In this document: positions 19,977 to 29,569 of the stretch, piece after piece | How positions within the stretch are numbered: position 1 is the first letter of the stretch | Layout: every line of letters starts with the position of its first letter | NCBI GenBank assembly: GCA_032718475.1 | Contig: JAUCBJ010001776.1 | Span: 1-30,268, forward strand | DNA: 30,268 nucleotides | From: Nemertoderma westbladi | Taxonomy: Eukaryota > Xenacoelomorpha > Nemertodermatida > Nemertodermatidae | Reading direction: 5' to 3' | The notes under the pieces: model-generated | Told to the model about the DNA's origin: nothing | What the model saw: the letters and a program-made list of their open reading frames with translations, nothing else | The model's database searches: none | Made by a program: the position numbers and the translations under genes

Positions 19977-22646
19977 ATGGCGCGTACAGTTAGTCAAATT
20001 AGTGGTGATCTAAATGCTAGAAGTACTGTTAAGAAATCGAATAAGATAGAGTCGTTGCAACGGATGCGTACCACAGGAGGAGGAGGGAAGCGACTGTTTA
20101 AAAAACGTAGCAGTAAGAAAACGAAGCGAAACGGTAAAGAAGTGGCACGCGATAAGGAGGGTTTAGAAATTAGCGACAATAATCCAAACCGTAAACAACC
20201 GAAAAATAATAAACGTATTGCGTTGAATGTTACCGGAACATCGGATAAAACGTTGGATAAACCATCAACGTTGGATAAAATGAAGAGTGTAAGCCAACCA
20301 AGCACAGGGACAAAACGAAGTAATAGAGTCATCCAACGGACGAAGTCATCAACCAAAACCAACATGGCGGCATCAACAGCGGAAGTTGTGGGCAAAGTGA
20401 TGAGTCGAGCGACTAGATATAGAAAAAAACACAAAGAATATTATGAACGCGAAAAAGAACGACGAAGGATACGTGACAAGGAGAAATCGAAGGAGAAACA
20501 GGAGAAAATGAAAAGTGATCCTGCATTCTGTAAACAGCAGCGATTATTGAACAATATCAAACAAAGAAAGTGGCGTTTAAAAAAGAAGAAAGAAGTTGAA
20601 AATGGAAAACATTCAAAACGAACGCCAATCAACTCGAATGAGACAGTTGGAGTTGATATTACACCACCTTCTACTTCCCGTCAATTGAGTCAACAAGAGC
20701 GTCGCAAACGTGAAAAGGATGTTCAAATCATGGAGTTGATAAATGAGAATTTTGCACTAAAGGAACAGATTAAGCAGCTGGCTGATGAGAGCACCAGTAG
20801 TTCTAGAGGGGGGAGTGCTAGAGGGAAGAATGCTAAAGGGGGGAGTGGTAGAAGTGATAGTGCTAGAATGGAGTGCTGTGGGGAAGATAATTCAGTAGCT
20901 GTTGAGGAGGGAGGGGCTGAGGTAATGGATGTGGAAATAGATGTTATAGTGGACGGAAAATCACCGAGCAAGGATGTTGTCCGAACATTGAGTAACAGAA
21001 TTTTAAATAAACTGCCTAAAACTGCAAAATTTAAGGACAGAGTTTTACAACGAGTTTTAGCGCGTACTGCAGCAGCAACAGCTGTTGACAATTCTATGAA
21101 GGAGAATTATGGAGAGTTGCCCAAAAAATCTAAAAAGAATCTTATACAATTAAAGAGAAAACAAAACGAATCAATTACCAAAATAGCTTCGAGGGTTGGT
21201 TGCAATAGGCAATTTGTGTGGAGAGTTATCAACAACAAGTCGAAAGTTCGTGTTAAAGCTGCAGATGTTTGGAAGGATAAGGCATTTGAATTCTTCAACA
21301 GGGATGAGGTTTCTCGCGTTTTACCATGTATGAAAGCAAACAGAAGAGCTTTATTAATTACAATGGATGAGGCATTCGCACAGTTTAAATCAATCTATCG
21401 TGATTTCAAACTGGGATTCACTACCTTCAAGAAACTTCGACCAGTGAATGTTCGACGGATTAAACCATCTGATAGGAGAGTCTGCCAGTGTACCCAGTGT
21501 ACTAATTTTAAATTCAAACTAGAAGCTCTTGTTGTGGCTGGACGAAACCAGGGAATACGAAATTTACCCACAAATGAGTATAGCATAACGAAACGATTGG
21601 CATGTCCGGACAAGGTTGAATGTGTAAAATCTCATGATGGCTGCTGTGATAGTAAAGTCGATCATCTTTATGGAACTATAATGGATTCAAATGTTGTTGT
21701 AAAAGAGTGGAAAAAGGTGAAGATTGCTGATGATAGTAAGAAAACCAAATGGGTATTAGAGGAAAAAAAGTCAAAAACGACAGATGTGATTAAAGACGTT
21801 AAGGGTGATATTCATTCAATTATATGTCATCTCTACAGAGCTGAAAACCAGTATTTAGCAAGACGGACATTGGCTGAAAGTCTCGTTCCTGGAGAAATTT
21901 TGATCTGGATGGATTTTGCCGAAAACTTTACGATTGAGGTTGATGATGAGATCCAGCAGGCTCACTGGGGTAAGAAACATGTGACAGTTCATCCTGTTCG
22001 AGTTTATTTAGTTGGTGGAGGTTGTATAAATCTCGTTTTCATATCAAACTCATTAGACCATGACCACGTCTTTGTGCGACTCGCAACACAGAAACTGGTC
22101 AAGTATTTACGTGATAAAGGTGAACAAGTTGAGATTGTGTATCGATTTTCAGATGGATCTGGAGCTCAATACAAGAGCAGATTCGCGTTTCATTCTTTGC
22201 GCGATCTTCCTGAAATCCTTTCCGTTAAATTAACATTCGACTATTTCGAAACTGGTCACGGTAAAGGCGCGCCCGATGGCATTGGTAGTTTAGTCAAACG
22301 ACATGCTCGCGATGCATGCTTGAAGGGTGTGGTAATGAACACGGCTGAAGATGTTTATTTATACTGCAAAGGCAGTAAACAACTGAAAAGTTGCAAGTTT
22401 ATTTTTATTTCAAAGGATGAGATCGATGAAGAGTGGTCAGTACTGCCTCCTTCATATAAATGTCCCACTCCTGTCGAAGGGACACTTAAATTACACCATA
22501 TAATTGCTAAGCAATCCGAGTTTCATTTCCGCGAGCTTTCGTGTTACTGCAGTTTGTGTATTAAAGGCTACTTCTGCGACAAGTTTCCTACGAAACAACG
22601 CATCTTCGATCAGAAGTTTTTAGGATTCGAAAATATTGAACAATAA
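19977..22646 (+). CDS. 889-residue DDE-type transposase-like protein
   Basis: Residues 1-235 are highly basic, with RKKHKEYYEREKERRR near 147-162, probably DNA-binding and nuclear. A coiled-coil-like segment (about 236-270) and a Ser/Gly-rich linker (about 270-300) follow. ITKIASRVGCNRQFVWRVIN (about 398-417) looks like a helix-turn-helix. Cysteine clusters are C503-x-C505-x2-C508 and C543, C549, C556, C557. The C-terminal half fits an RNase-H-like core: D646 in WMDFAENF, D726 in SDGSGAQYKSR, then H761-GKGAPD767-GIG-x3-KR. It ends with C856-x-C858-x2-C861-x5-C867. The S-D-G-x3-Q-Y-K and H-G-K-G-x2-D-G-x-G-x3-K-R signatures recur in uncharacterised animal proteins I recall. ATG has A at -3 and G at +4; a TATATATC lies about 35 bases upstream. 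The stop overlaps AATAAA (22642-22647). No stops or frameshifts are present. The catalytic assignment is inference. Confidence 0.82.
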   Translation: MARTVSQISGDLNARSTVKKSNKIESLQRMRTTGGGGKRLFKKRSSKKTKRNGKEVARDKEGLEISDNNPNRKQPKNNKRIALNVTGTSDKTLDKPSTLDKMKSVSQPSTGTKRSNRVIQRTKSSTKTNMAASTAEVVGKVMSRATRYRKKHKEYYEREKERRRIRDKEKSKEKQEKMKSDPAFCKQQRLLNNIKQRKWRLKKKKEVENGKHSKRTPINSNETVGVDITPPSTSRQLSQQERRKREKDVQIMELINENFALKEQIKQLADESTSSSRGGSARGKNAKGGSGRSDSARMECCGEDNSVAVEEGGAEVMDVEIDVIVDGKSPSKDVVRTLSNRILNKLPKTAKFKDRVLQRVLARTAAATAVDNSMKENYGELPKKSKKNLIQLKRKQNESITKIASRVGCNRQFVWRVINNKSKVRVKAADVWKDKAFEFFNRDEVSRVLPCMKANRRALLITMDEAFAQFKSIYRDFKLGFTTFKKLRPVNVRRIKPSDRRVCQCTQCTNFKFKLEALVVAGRNQGIRNLPTNEYSITKRLACPDKVECVKSHDGCCDSKVDHLYGTIMDSNVVVKEWKKVKIADDSKKTKWVLEEKKSKTTDVIKDVKGDIHSIICHLYRAENQYLARRTLAESLVPGEILIWMDFAENFTIEVDDEIQQAHWGKKHVTVHPVRVYLVGGGCINLVFISNSLDHDHVFVRLATQKLVKYLRDKGEQVEIVYRFSDGSGAQYKSRFAFHSLRDLPEILSVKLTFDYFETGHGKGAPDGIGSLVKRHARDACLKGVVMNTAEDVYLYCKGSKQLKSCKFIFISKDEIDEEWSVLPPSYKCPTPVEGTLKLHHIIAKQSEFHFRELSCYCSLCIKGYFCDKFPTKQRIFDQKFLGFENIEQ

Positions 22647-22915
22647 ATAATAGTTATAGTGAAGAGACTGATGAGAAAACTGATCTTCTTCGATGAGAAG
22701 TTTTTTAAATTACTGTAATTGTTTAATGTTAATGTTAAATGAGTAATAATGCTAATGCACCAGTGCAGTCATATACTTAAATAATGTAAATCAGTCGAAA
22801 TTTGCATAATTTTATTCATGTAAGCCCTATCATACGTCTGTGAAATAGAAATTCGCACTAATATTTGTATTCTAAATGCTCCAGAGTTATCACAGACTTG
22901 CAGGACTTGATTCAA

Positions 22916-23086
22916 TTCATGGTCTACTCTACACTAACCACATCATTCACAAAGAAACACATAAAATGTATACCGTGAGCAACCACTTATTCAACTACTG
23001 AAGGAGTTATTGCTCATGGTATACGTTAAAATGTAGAGGTGAATAATCTGTATCATGTGCTACAAGTAAAACTGTAGACGTGAATC
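22916..23086. repeat. Right subterminal repeats (GTAGACCGTGAA family)
   Basis: TTCATGGTCTAC (22916-22927), GTATACCGTGAGC (22968-22980) and its near-complement GCTCATGGTATAC (23012-23024), GTAGAGGTGAAT (23033-23044) and GTAGACGTGAATC (23074-23086). The two middle copies form a 13-bp inverted pair 31 bases apart. The same words occur on the left side. Confidence 0.7.
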
Positions 23087-23239
23087 ATTTAAATCAGTTT
23101 TTTGACAATAACGTCTTGCATTTTAGTTATCTTTATTTTTTTTTGTCAAATTCGGATTCAGCTCGTCAATATCTTTCCAACGGCATATGATGTTCCTATA
23201 TTTAGTCAGATATGAAATTTCATCCCAAAGTTTCGCTTT

Positions 23240-23264
23240 TGTAACATTTATTTTGACTTTGACC
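23240..23264 (-). repeat. Right terminal inverted repeat (25 bp)
   Basis: Reverse complement of 18956-18980 without mismatch. TTAG follows directly at 23265-23268. The region 23155-23264 also matches the tail of the broken element near 1208-1317. Confidence 0.88.
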
Positions 23265-23316
23265 TTAGATTCCTTCTAAAGGTATTACCCCTCTAATACC
23301 CATCTATAGGTGATCA

Positions 23317-24201
23317 CTGAGTGAGTGAGTTAGTGAGTGAGTGAGTTAGTTATTGAGTGAGTGAGTTAGGGAGTGAGTGGGTGAGTGAGTGAGTGAGTGT
23401 GAGTGGGTGGGTGGGTGAGTGAGTGAGTTAGTGAGTGAGTTAGTTAGTGAGTGAGTGAGTTAGTTATTGAGTGAGTGAGTGAGTTAGTGAGTGAGTGAGT
23501 GAGTTAGTGAGTGAGTGGGTGAGTGAGTGAGTGAGTGGGTGGGTGAGTGAGTGGGTGAGTGAGTGAGTGAGTTAGTGAGTGAGTTAGTTATTGAGTGAGT
23601 GAGTGAGTTAGAGAGTGAGTGAGTGGGTGAGTGAGTGGGTGAGTGAGTGTGAGTGAGTGAGTGGGTGGGTGAGTGAGTGAGTGATTGTGTTAGTGAGTTA
23701 GTGAGTGAGTGGGTGAGTGAGTGAGTGAGTGAGTGAGTGAGTGAGTGGGTGGGTGAGTGAGTGAGTGAGTGAGTGGGTGAGTGAGTGAGTGATTGAGTGA
23801 GTTAGTGAGTTAGTTAGTGAGTGAGTGAGTGAGTGAGTGAGTGAGTGAGTGAGTGGGTGGGTGAGTGAGTGAGTGTGAGTGAGTTAGTGAGTGAGTGAGT
23901 GGGTGAATGAGTGTGAGTGAGTGAGTGGGTGAGTGAGTGAGTGAGTGAGTGAGTGAGTGAGTGAGTGAGTGAGTGAGTGAGTGAGTGAGTGAGTGAGTGA
24001 GTGAGTGAGTGAGTGAGTGAGTGAGTGAGTGAGTGAGTGAGTGAGTGAGTGAGTGAGTGAGTGAGTGAGTGAGTGAGTGTGAGTGGGTGAGTGAGTGAGT
24101 GAGTGAGTGAGTGAGTGAGTGAGTGAGTTAGTGAGTGAGTGAGTGAGTGAGTGAGTGCGTGAGTGAGTGAGTGAGTGAGTGAGTGAGTGAGTGAGTGAGT
24201 G
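23317..24201 (+). repeat. (GTGA)n microsatellite, ~885 bp
   Basis: A tetranucleotide tract, interrupted in its first 600 bases by GTTA, GGGT and GTGT variants and almost perfect from about 23930 to 24080. It begins about 50 bases right of the transposon's target duplication. The Leu-Thr-His-Ser frame on the minus strand is a by-product. Confidence 0.97.
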
Positions 24202-24514
24202 AAATCCCGTTGTCGAGCGGGCTCCTAATAAACATATAAACATTTTTATGTGGCAGCGATTCAGTCTGCAGTAGACCTAGATATATTAAAAATGTTGCAG
24301 AAATTATATTAAAAACATATGTGAAATGTAATACGTACGTGGGAATAAATTACGCCTGTGAACCACTTGAAAAAGTCATTGGATATTTTTACATATTTAA
24401 GCAGTTTTTAGGACTTGAGATTTCTCGAAAGATTTTTTTTACTCCTACTGTAAAAAGAGGGCTGGGTAGACAGCTATTTTAGGTTTTGGATGAGTTGAGT
24501 ATGGCCGCAATAAA
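24202..24514. other. No gene recognised; AT-rich DNA
   Basis: No coding, RNA or repeat structure is seen between the microsatellite and the ATCCCGA-rich start of the next element. Confidence 0.4.
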
Positions 24515-25588
24515 AATTAAAAATCCCGATCCCGAAAAGCGGGATCCCGACAGTTGCAATCCCAAATCCCGAAAATTGTGGATCCCAATCCTGTTGCAAC
24601 GGTGTTGTCTCGGCAACTGATAGTAGCGTTAGAGACGCGTTTCGGCAACTGAGTGATGCATTTCGGCAACTCATAGTTGCATTTCGGCAACTCATAGTTG
24701 CATTTCGGCAACTGTTTAACAGGATGCGCTTAGGCAAACTGATAGATGCGTTTCGGCAACTGATAGATGCATTTCGGCAATTCGTAAACAAAGGCCAACT
24801 GGATACTGTATACAGTAGAGCCTACAGTATAGATTATTACCTTTGGCTCATTACGTTTCCCATTATTCAATTTCATTCTACATTAGTTTACCCACGCCTA
24901 CTCCCACACTACTAAATATTACCGGAGGCATACACAAAACCAACAATAAATGAATAATAATTATTATTGTTATTATGTCTGATCCATAAAATCAAAGTTA
25001 GGGCTACTACACATGTCGTGGAAGTCTATATCCCCTTGTAAGCGTAATATTGTACCGGTAAGCCTGAGTGAGCAAAAATATTAAAAAAATATATTCAAAA
25101 AAAATACCAATTCAACAAATTAGTACCTGAAATTAATTATTACTGAAGTTGTAGCTGTAAACCCCGCCCAACAAGGTGCGCTTCGCTTTGTATTAGAAAA
25201 ACTCCCCTTGGAAATTGTAAACGGGATTTGTGTTTCAGACAGACAGACTCCAGTTCCAAACGCTTCACATCCACAACTTCAGCTGTGGGTATATATAAAA
25301 TTAACTAACTAACTCAAACAGTTAACAACTCTGCCTTCAAAAACTATAACTAACTTAAACATGTCGTCATTTATAATATACTTACATAATGAGTGCAGTC
25401 ACAAATACATTACAGATACAGATACGATACCTAGTTGCCGAAACGCGACTTCAGTTCGCCGAAAAGCAACTACGAGTTGCCGAAACACAACTATAGCAGT
25501 TGGTGACACGTAATTGATCAGTTGCCGAAACGCGAATTTGAGTTGCCTAAACGTGACAGTTGCCGAAACGCGACGTAACCGTTGCAAC
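24515..25588. mobile_element. Fold-back-type element with CGGCAACT repeats at both ends
   Basis: From 24593, GTTGCAACGG is followed by some eight ~23-bp units of the form TTTCGGCAACTGATAGATGC (to about 24785). From about 25434 to 25588 the complement, AGTTGCCGAAACGCG, repeats and ends CCGTTGCAAC. The two arms are therefore inverted tandem arrays around about 650 bp of AT-rich DNA with no transposase. Just outside the left arm, 24515-24590 repeats ATCCCGA/AAATCCCGAAA words, perhaps part of another element. Short open frames over the arms are repeat products. No target duplication was found. Confidence 0.65.
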
Positions 25589-25847
25589 ACTAATACAAAT
25601 GCTGGTATGAAGATAGTTCGACAACTTTACTTTCTGCTGGCAGAGCCAAATTTTTCAATTTTAAAATTATTTAGCTACAAGTCGTTACTTTATTTAAGTA
25701 TCTCCGTTGGCTTTATTTTAGTCTTTCGAATGTGATCTGGATATTATCAAAATACTAAGGTGTACATTTTGAAACGTAAGTCCATATGATTCCAGTGTTT
25801 AATTGTCTTTGTATATGTGATTAACATCCATAGATTGTATAAATTAT

Positions 25848-26043
25848 TAAGTAATTAAACAGGACTAAGGATGATCCAACTCTATAGCAAATGGAGCGGA
25901 AAAAATGAATTCGCCACCAGCGGGGATCGAACCCGCGTCTCCCGATAAGCGTTCAGGTCTGCTAACCACTACACCACATTTTACATTTTTTCCGCTCCAT
26001 TTGCTATAGAGTTGGATCATCCTCAGTCCTGTTTAATTACTTA
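25848..26043. mobile_element. Hairpin element: 60-bp inverted arms around a tRNA-derived core
   Basis: Bases 25848-25907 and 25984-26043 are reverse complements with one mismatch in 60, including ATGATCCAACTCTATAGCAA. The 76-base core between them is a tRNA-like sequence on the minus strand. TTTAATTGTCTTT lies on both sides (25798-25810 and 26056-26068) as a direct repeat that may be a duplicated target or chance. Near-identity of the arms implies a recent inverted duplication or strong constraint. Confidence 0.78.
25908..25983 (-). other. tRNA-derived sequence (not a functional tRNA)
   Basis: On the minus strand there is an A-box-like TGTAGTGGTTAGCAG and a B-box GCGGGTTCGATCCCCGC, which forms a perfect 5-bp T-arm with a 7-base loop. 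A 5-bp anticodon-type stem (CCTGA/TCGGG) closes a 7-base loop ACGCTTA. However the base before the anticodon is C and not U, the base after it is T, and the acceptor strands do not pair. I therefore read it as tRNA-derived, possibly with RNA polymerase III promoter activity. Confidence 0.65.
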
Positions 26044-26107
26044 ATTACTTAATAATTTAATTGTCTTTATTCTAGAATATTCATTATTATTTAATATATT
26101 ATTACAA

Positions 26108-27887
26108 TTAGGGATGTCCCGGAATTCCGGCGGTATTTGCCCGATTGCGGTTCCGACCGGAAATTGTAGGAATGGGGTCAATTCCGGCCGGAATGTTACC
26201 GGAATTACCAATTTGCTAACTACTGTAGTTTAATAGTTGCAATTAATTTGTGAAATTACAGTATTATCACACATTATGTAAAAACAATAACAATATTATA
26301 TATACAGTACAGTATGTACAGTATATAGTATAACAGGTATTGTCCAACATAACATATAGGATTACTCCTAAAGCTGCAGCTTATTGACTAGGGGTCCTTT
26401 ATGTCACTATGTGACTGTATTAGGTCCAGCGCCGTTTGCGTTAGGTGCTGCGTAATATCGTAGATTTATTTCTACAGAAAAGCTATTTATTACCATAAAT
26501 TTATTATTCCCAGTAAAAATTAAACTGTAACATGTACCGTAATATTGCCTCTACTGTAGTTTATTGATTTGGTTAGAATAACATGTCACTGTAACCTGCT
26601 CCTTTCCAATAACAACACCAGGATATTGCACAAAAGCAATTAATATTACATTTTTGGTCAACGTAGGTATTCAAGGTATGTGGCCAAAAACCTAACTTTT
26701 GGCCAAGGTTATAGGTTTTTGGAAAAATTATGAAATTTAATTCCCTAAACCCATTTGGCCCGGGGAGGGCTTTTATAATTTTTTTTGTAATTCAACTGTA
26801 TCTTTGAGCCAGGTATGGTACTGTAGGAAAACCGATATTTCGTAGCTTTTCTTAAAATTAAATGGGCTATCCACCAGCGCAAACGCCAAAAACATAGCTG
26901 TGTTAGTTTTCGTGCTGTGGTCCCATTCTGGCACTCATCTCCAATATTTTTCGTCTGAAAATATTTTCAAAAGTTTTTATTGCTCGCTGAAATTAATTTA
27001 TTTGCGGTATATAGCGTTTATTTTAGATGCTGATCACGAATATACAGTAGAACTCAGATATAACATTCGAAAAAATTTCCAGTAATTTTGAAAGTACCCC
27101 CGGGGCACGAAAAAAACAAGTAGTTTAAATATGATAATAAAAATCACCACCAAATCAAATTGATTTTATAATAGGTATTGTCCAACATATTGATTTTATA
27201 ATAGGTATTGTCCAACATAATATATAGGATTACTTTAAGTATTAGTATTACTGTAGTATTTGTATTAAATTGATTTTATGACATTGCGGGTTTTCCGCGA
27301 TGCTGATCATGAATGGGACACTCATATCCGACTCATGTGGCATTACTCTATAGCTTCAGAATTATCCATCAAACACAACGTTTGCAGTTTTACATTTTTT
27401 TTTACTTGCACTTTTCGACCTGGGGGACCAGAATAGCAACAAAATGATGGCTGCAATGCCAGAATATATTTTTAACATGTGTTATCGCGATCAGCGACCT
27501 CGAAAACCCTTATAACTTCGAAATTTTAATTTTTAGCCAAGATCTATAAAATTTCTAAAATGACAACCCCCCAGGGCACATAATAAAAATAGTCCTGGTC
27601 AGAGAGGGTTAAGATACACCCCCCCCCCCCCCCCACCCCCGCCCCATAATCAATTTATCTTGCTTCCGGGCCAGTCCACTCTCCCACTCCCACCAAGACT
27701 CTCCCCAAGGTGCTGATTGATCTCATTAGTAAACTTGGCTTTAGAAATTAAAAAAAATATATTTCACAAAAAAATATAAAGTTTATGGGTCATTTAGAGT
27801 ATTTCACTAATTACACAAAAATTCAGGTTCCGGCATGTTGAATTCCGGTTCCGGTTCCGGCCGGAATTAAAATATAGATTCCGGGAT
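26108..27887. mobile_element. Possible non-autonomous DNA transposon with CCGGAATT-rich ends
   Basis: The left end (26108-26210) reads TAGGGATGTCCCGGAATTCC and repeats CCGG/GGAATT words. The right end (about 27825-27887) carries GGTTCCGGTTCCGGCCGGAA and TCCGGGATAGG in inverted sense. Between them are AT-rich DNA, a duplicated TTGATTTTATAATAGGTATT block (27158-27218) and a poly(C) run. The layout resembles hAT-type non-autonomous elements, but the inverted match is loose and no transposase is present. Confidence 0.4.
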
Positions 27888-27985
27888 AGGCAATAAAATG
27901 GTTACCATATGCAATAAAATTCACAGTGATAAAATTCACAGTAAATAAAATGGTTACCATATGCAATAAAATTCACAGTAATGTT
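27888..27985 (+). repeat. Short tandem duplication (ATGGTTACCATATGCAATAA)
   Basis: The block AATAAAATGGTTACCATATG plus CAATAAAATTCACAGT occurs twice, about 58 bases apart, with a shorter partial copy between. Confidence 0.75.
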
Positions 27986-29399
27986 TAAATTAATTAAATA
28001 AATCTATGATAATAAGTGTAAGTAATAGTTCCATTAGAATTATGCTTGGGCGGCTTAATATTTAGCTGAGTGTTCACCGTGTTTCCGTGTTCACCGTTCA
28101 CCGTGTTTCTTCATTAACCGTAATTAATATTCTAGAATTAAGTAAAAAAAACAACAGTCCCAGTCTCAATTCATGTACAAGTCTGTACTGTATATCGATT
28201 TATGTCTCAAAATGTATGCCTTTGAATTTTGATAATACAGATCTCCAAAAGTTAGTGGGGAAAATGAAAACGGTGTTCAGATTCGGAATCTGCAGATGAA
28301 GGCGGTTCTAATGATAGATTGTATTCAAAAGAGGAAAATTAAAGCCAACAGAGATGGTTAAATATTGCCAAATATACGATTTTTATACAGTAGCTCAGAA
28401 ATTGAAAAATCAGCACCTGAATAGTGTGAAAAGTTGTCAAACTTAATCATACCAAATTTCGTAGCATTTGATTGAAATTTGAAAGAAATTAGGGGGGGGG
28501 GGGGGGGTTCCTACTTGCTAAAAAAATGGATTTTTGTATTAAGGGAGATGGTGTAATGTAAATGATTATTCATTATTTAGTTCAAGGCTTATATGATAAC
28601 CTTATGAGATTGGAAGGCAAAGCGTTTTTAGATGCAGTCGTATTATGTTAGGGAAGTTTTTATATTTCATTACAAAACCACATTATATCCACAGACATAA
28701 ATTGGGGCGAATTCTTACATTCTTATTTATTTATTGCAGGAAGTAGTCTGGGTAGTTCTCGAGATTTTAGTAGTAGAGACTACTACTATCCACTACTAGA
28801 GACCACCGTAATTATTTTCTTAGGTTACAGTCTGCTGGTCAATGTATCTCACTAGCAATAATGTCACTGGTCCAGTCTCCGCCTAGACTTTTACACTCCC
28901 AGACGTATTTATCTGTCCTTGTTAAAATAACTCTATGTCTGGGCTGGGTATGAGTGACGCGTCAACTAATATAGAGCCAGACATACGCCCATAACCAATA
29001 TGGATTGATTTGTATTTAACTCAACTCAAATGTAAAGGGAATTGCCCTAAAATAAAAACTTTCGATCTCAAAAATAATGAGTTACAAAACTCCCCAAAGA
29101 ACCGAAAAGAGCCTAATTTGTTGTGACTTTAAGTTACTGTAAGATGACACGACAAAATGTTATAAAGTTGGACCAACTAACACCACAGAATCGAAAACAA
29201 ACAGGATCCAATGCGGTTGAACTTATATTCTGAAGGGATATTGATTGACACCCTGACTTATAATTTGGCGTTGGTTATTTTGTGTTCTTTAGATGCGCTT
29301 CTATAATGTAAATATCTTAAAATGGAAAAGTTTTCTTCGGCCATTAGACCGGGGATTACGCACAAAGTGTGGCGACTTATTTGTAGAAAGGGGTAACAG
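27986..29399. other. No gene recognised; AT-rich DNA
   Basis: Contains TTCACCGTGTTTCC repeats (28072-28110), a poly(G) run (28492-28507), and a hairpin TAGTAGTAGAGACTACTACTA (about 28769-28789). The short ORFs here (28087-28299 plus strand; 29258-29521 minus strand) show no domain. Confidence 0.45.
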
Positions 29400-29420
29400 G
29401 GGGGGGGGGGGGGGGGGTGT

Positions 29421-29493
29421 GCCTGCCCCCCGTCTGGGGTTCGAACCCACGACCCAAGGAAACTGATGCCACTCACTACGCCAAAGTAAGGAC
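29421..29493 (-). repeat. tRNA-derived SINE-like head
   Basis: On the minus strand an A-box-like TGGCGTAGTGAGTGGCA and a B-box GTGGGTTCGAACCCCA lie about 33 bases apart, the spacing of an internal RNA polymerase III promoter. A poly(G) run borders it (29400-29417). The rest does not fold as a clean tRNA, so a SINE remnant is the likely reading. Confidence 0.55.
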
Positions 29494-29569
29494 CTAAATT
29501 AATTAGTCGATATAACGACAATGAATATCATCTGATTGGTTCCAGCACAGTTACTATATTAGGGTAGGC

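Larger units (their letters stand above)
18956..23264 (+). mobile_element. Apparently complete 4,309-bp DNA transposon of unassigned superfamily
   Basis: The ends are identical 25-bp inverted repeats starting GGTCAAAGTCAAAATAAATG (18956-18980 and 23240-23264). They are flanked by TTAG on both sides (18952-18955 and 23265-23268), a 4-bp target duplication. The only long frame inside is an uninterrupted 889-codon transposase-like gene (19977-22646) read inward from the left end. About 1 kb of left and 0.6 kb of right non-coding DNA holds many copies of GTAGACCGTGAA-like words in both orientations. Identical ends, an intact ORF and a clean duplication indicate recent mobility. Four-base duplications occur in Sola-type elements, and TTAA duplications in Kolobok and piggyBac; I cannot place this element in any of these from sequence alone. 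Confidence 0.85.

Noticed and set aside
19994-21613. Antisense frames inside the 889-codon gene
   Set aside because: They are shadows of the Lys/Arg/Glu-rich coding strand, Phe/Leu-rich, and show no motif.
23317-24201. CRISPR array or other spaced repeats
   Set aside because: The repeats are continuous without unique spacers and the DNA is eukaryotic; the same holds for the 39-bp array.
23884-24243. Leu-Thr-His-Ser repeat protein on the minus strand
   Set aside because: It is a translation of the GTGA microsatellite with no start context or non-repeat domain.
25908-25983. Functional tRNA gene
   Set aside because: The T-arm is perfect, but the acceptor strands do not pair and the anticodon-loop bases are non-canonical.
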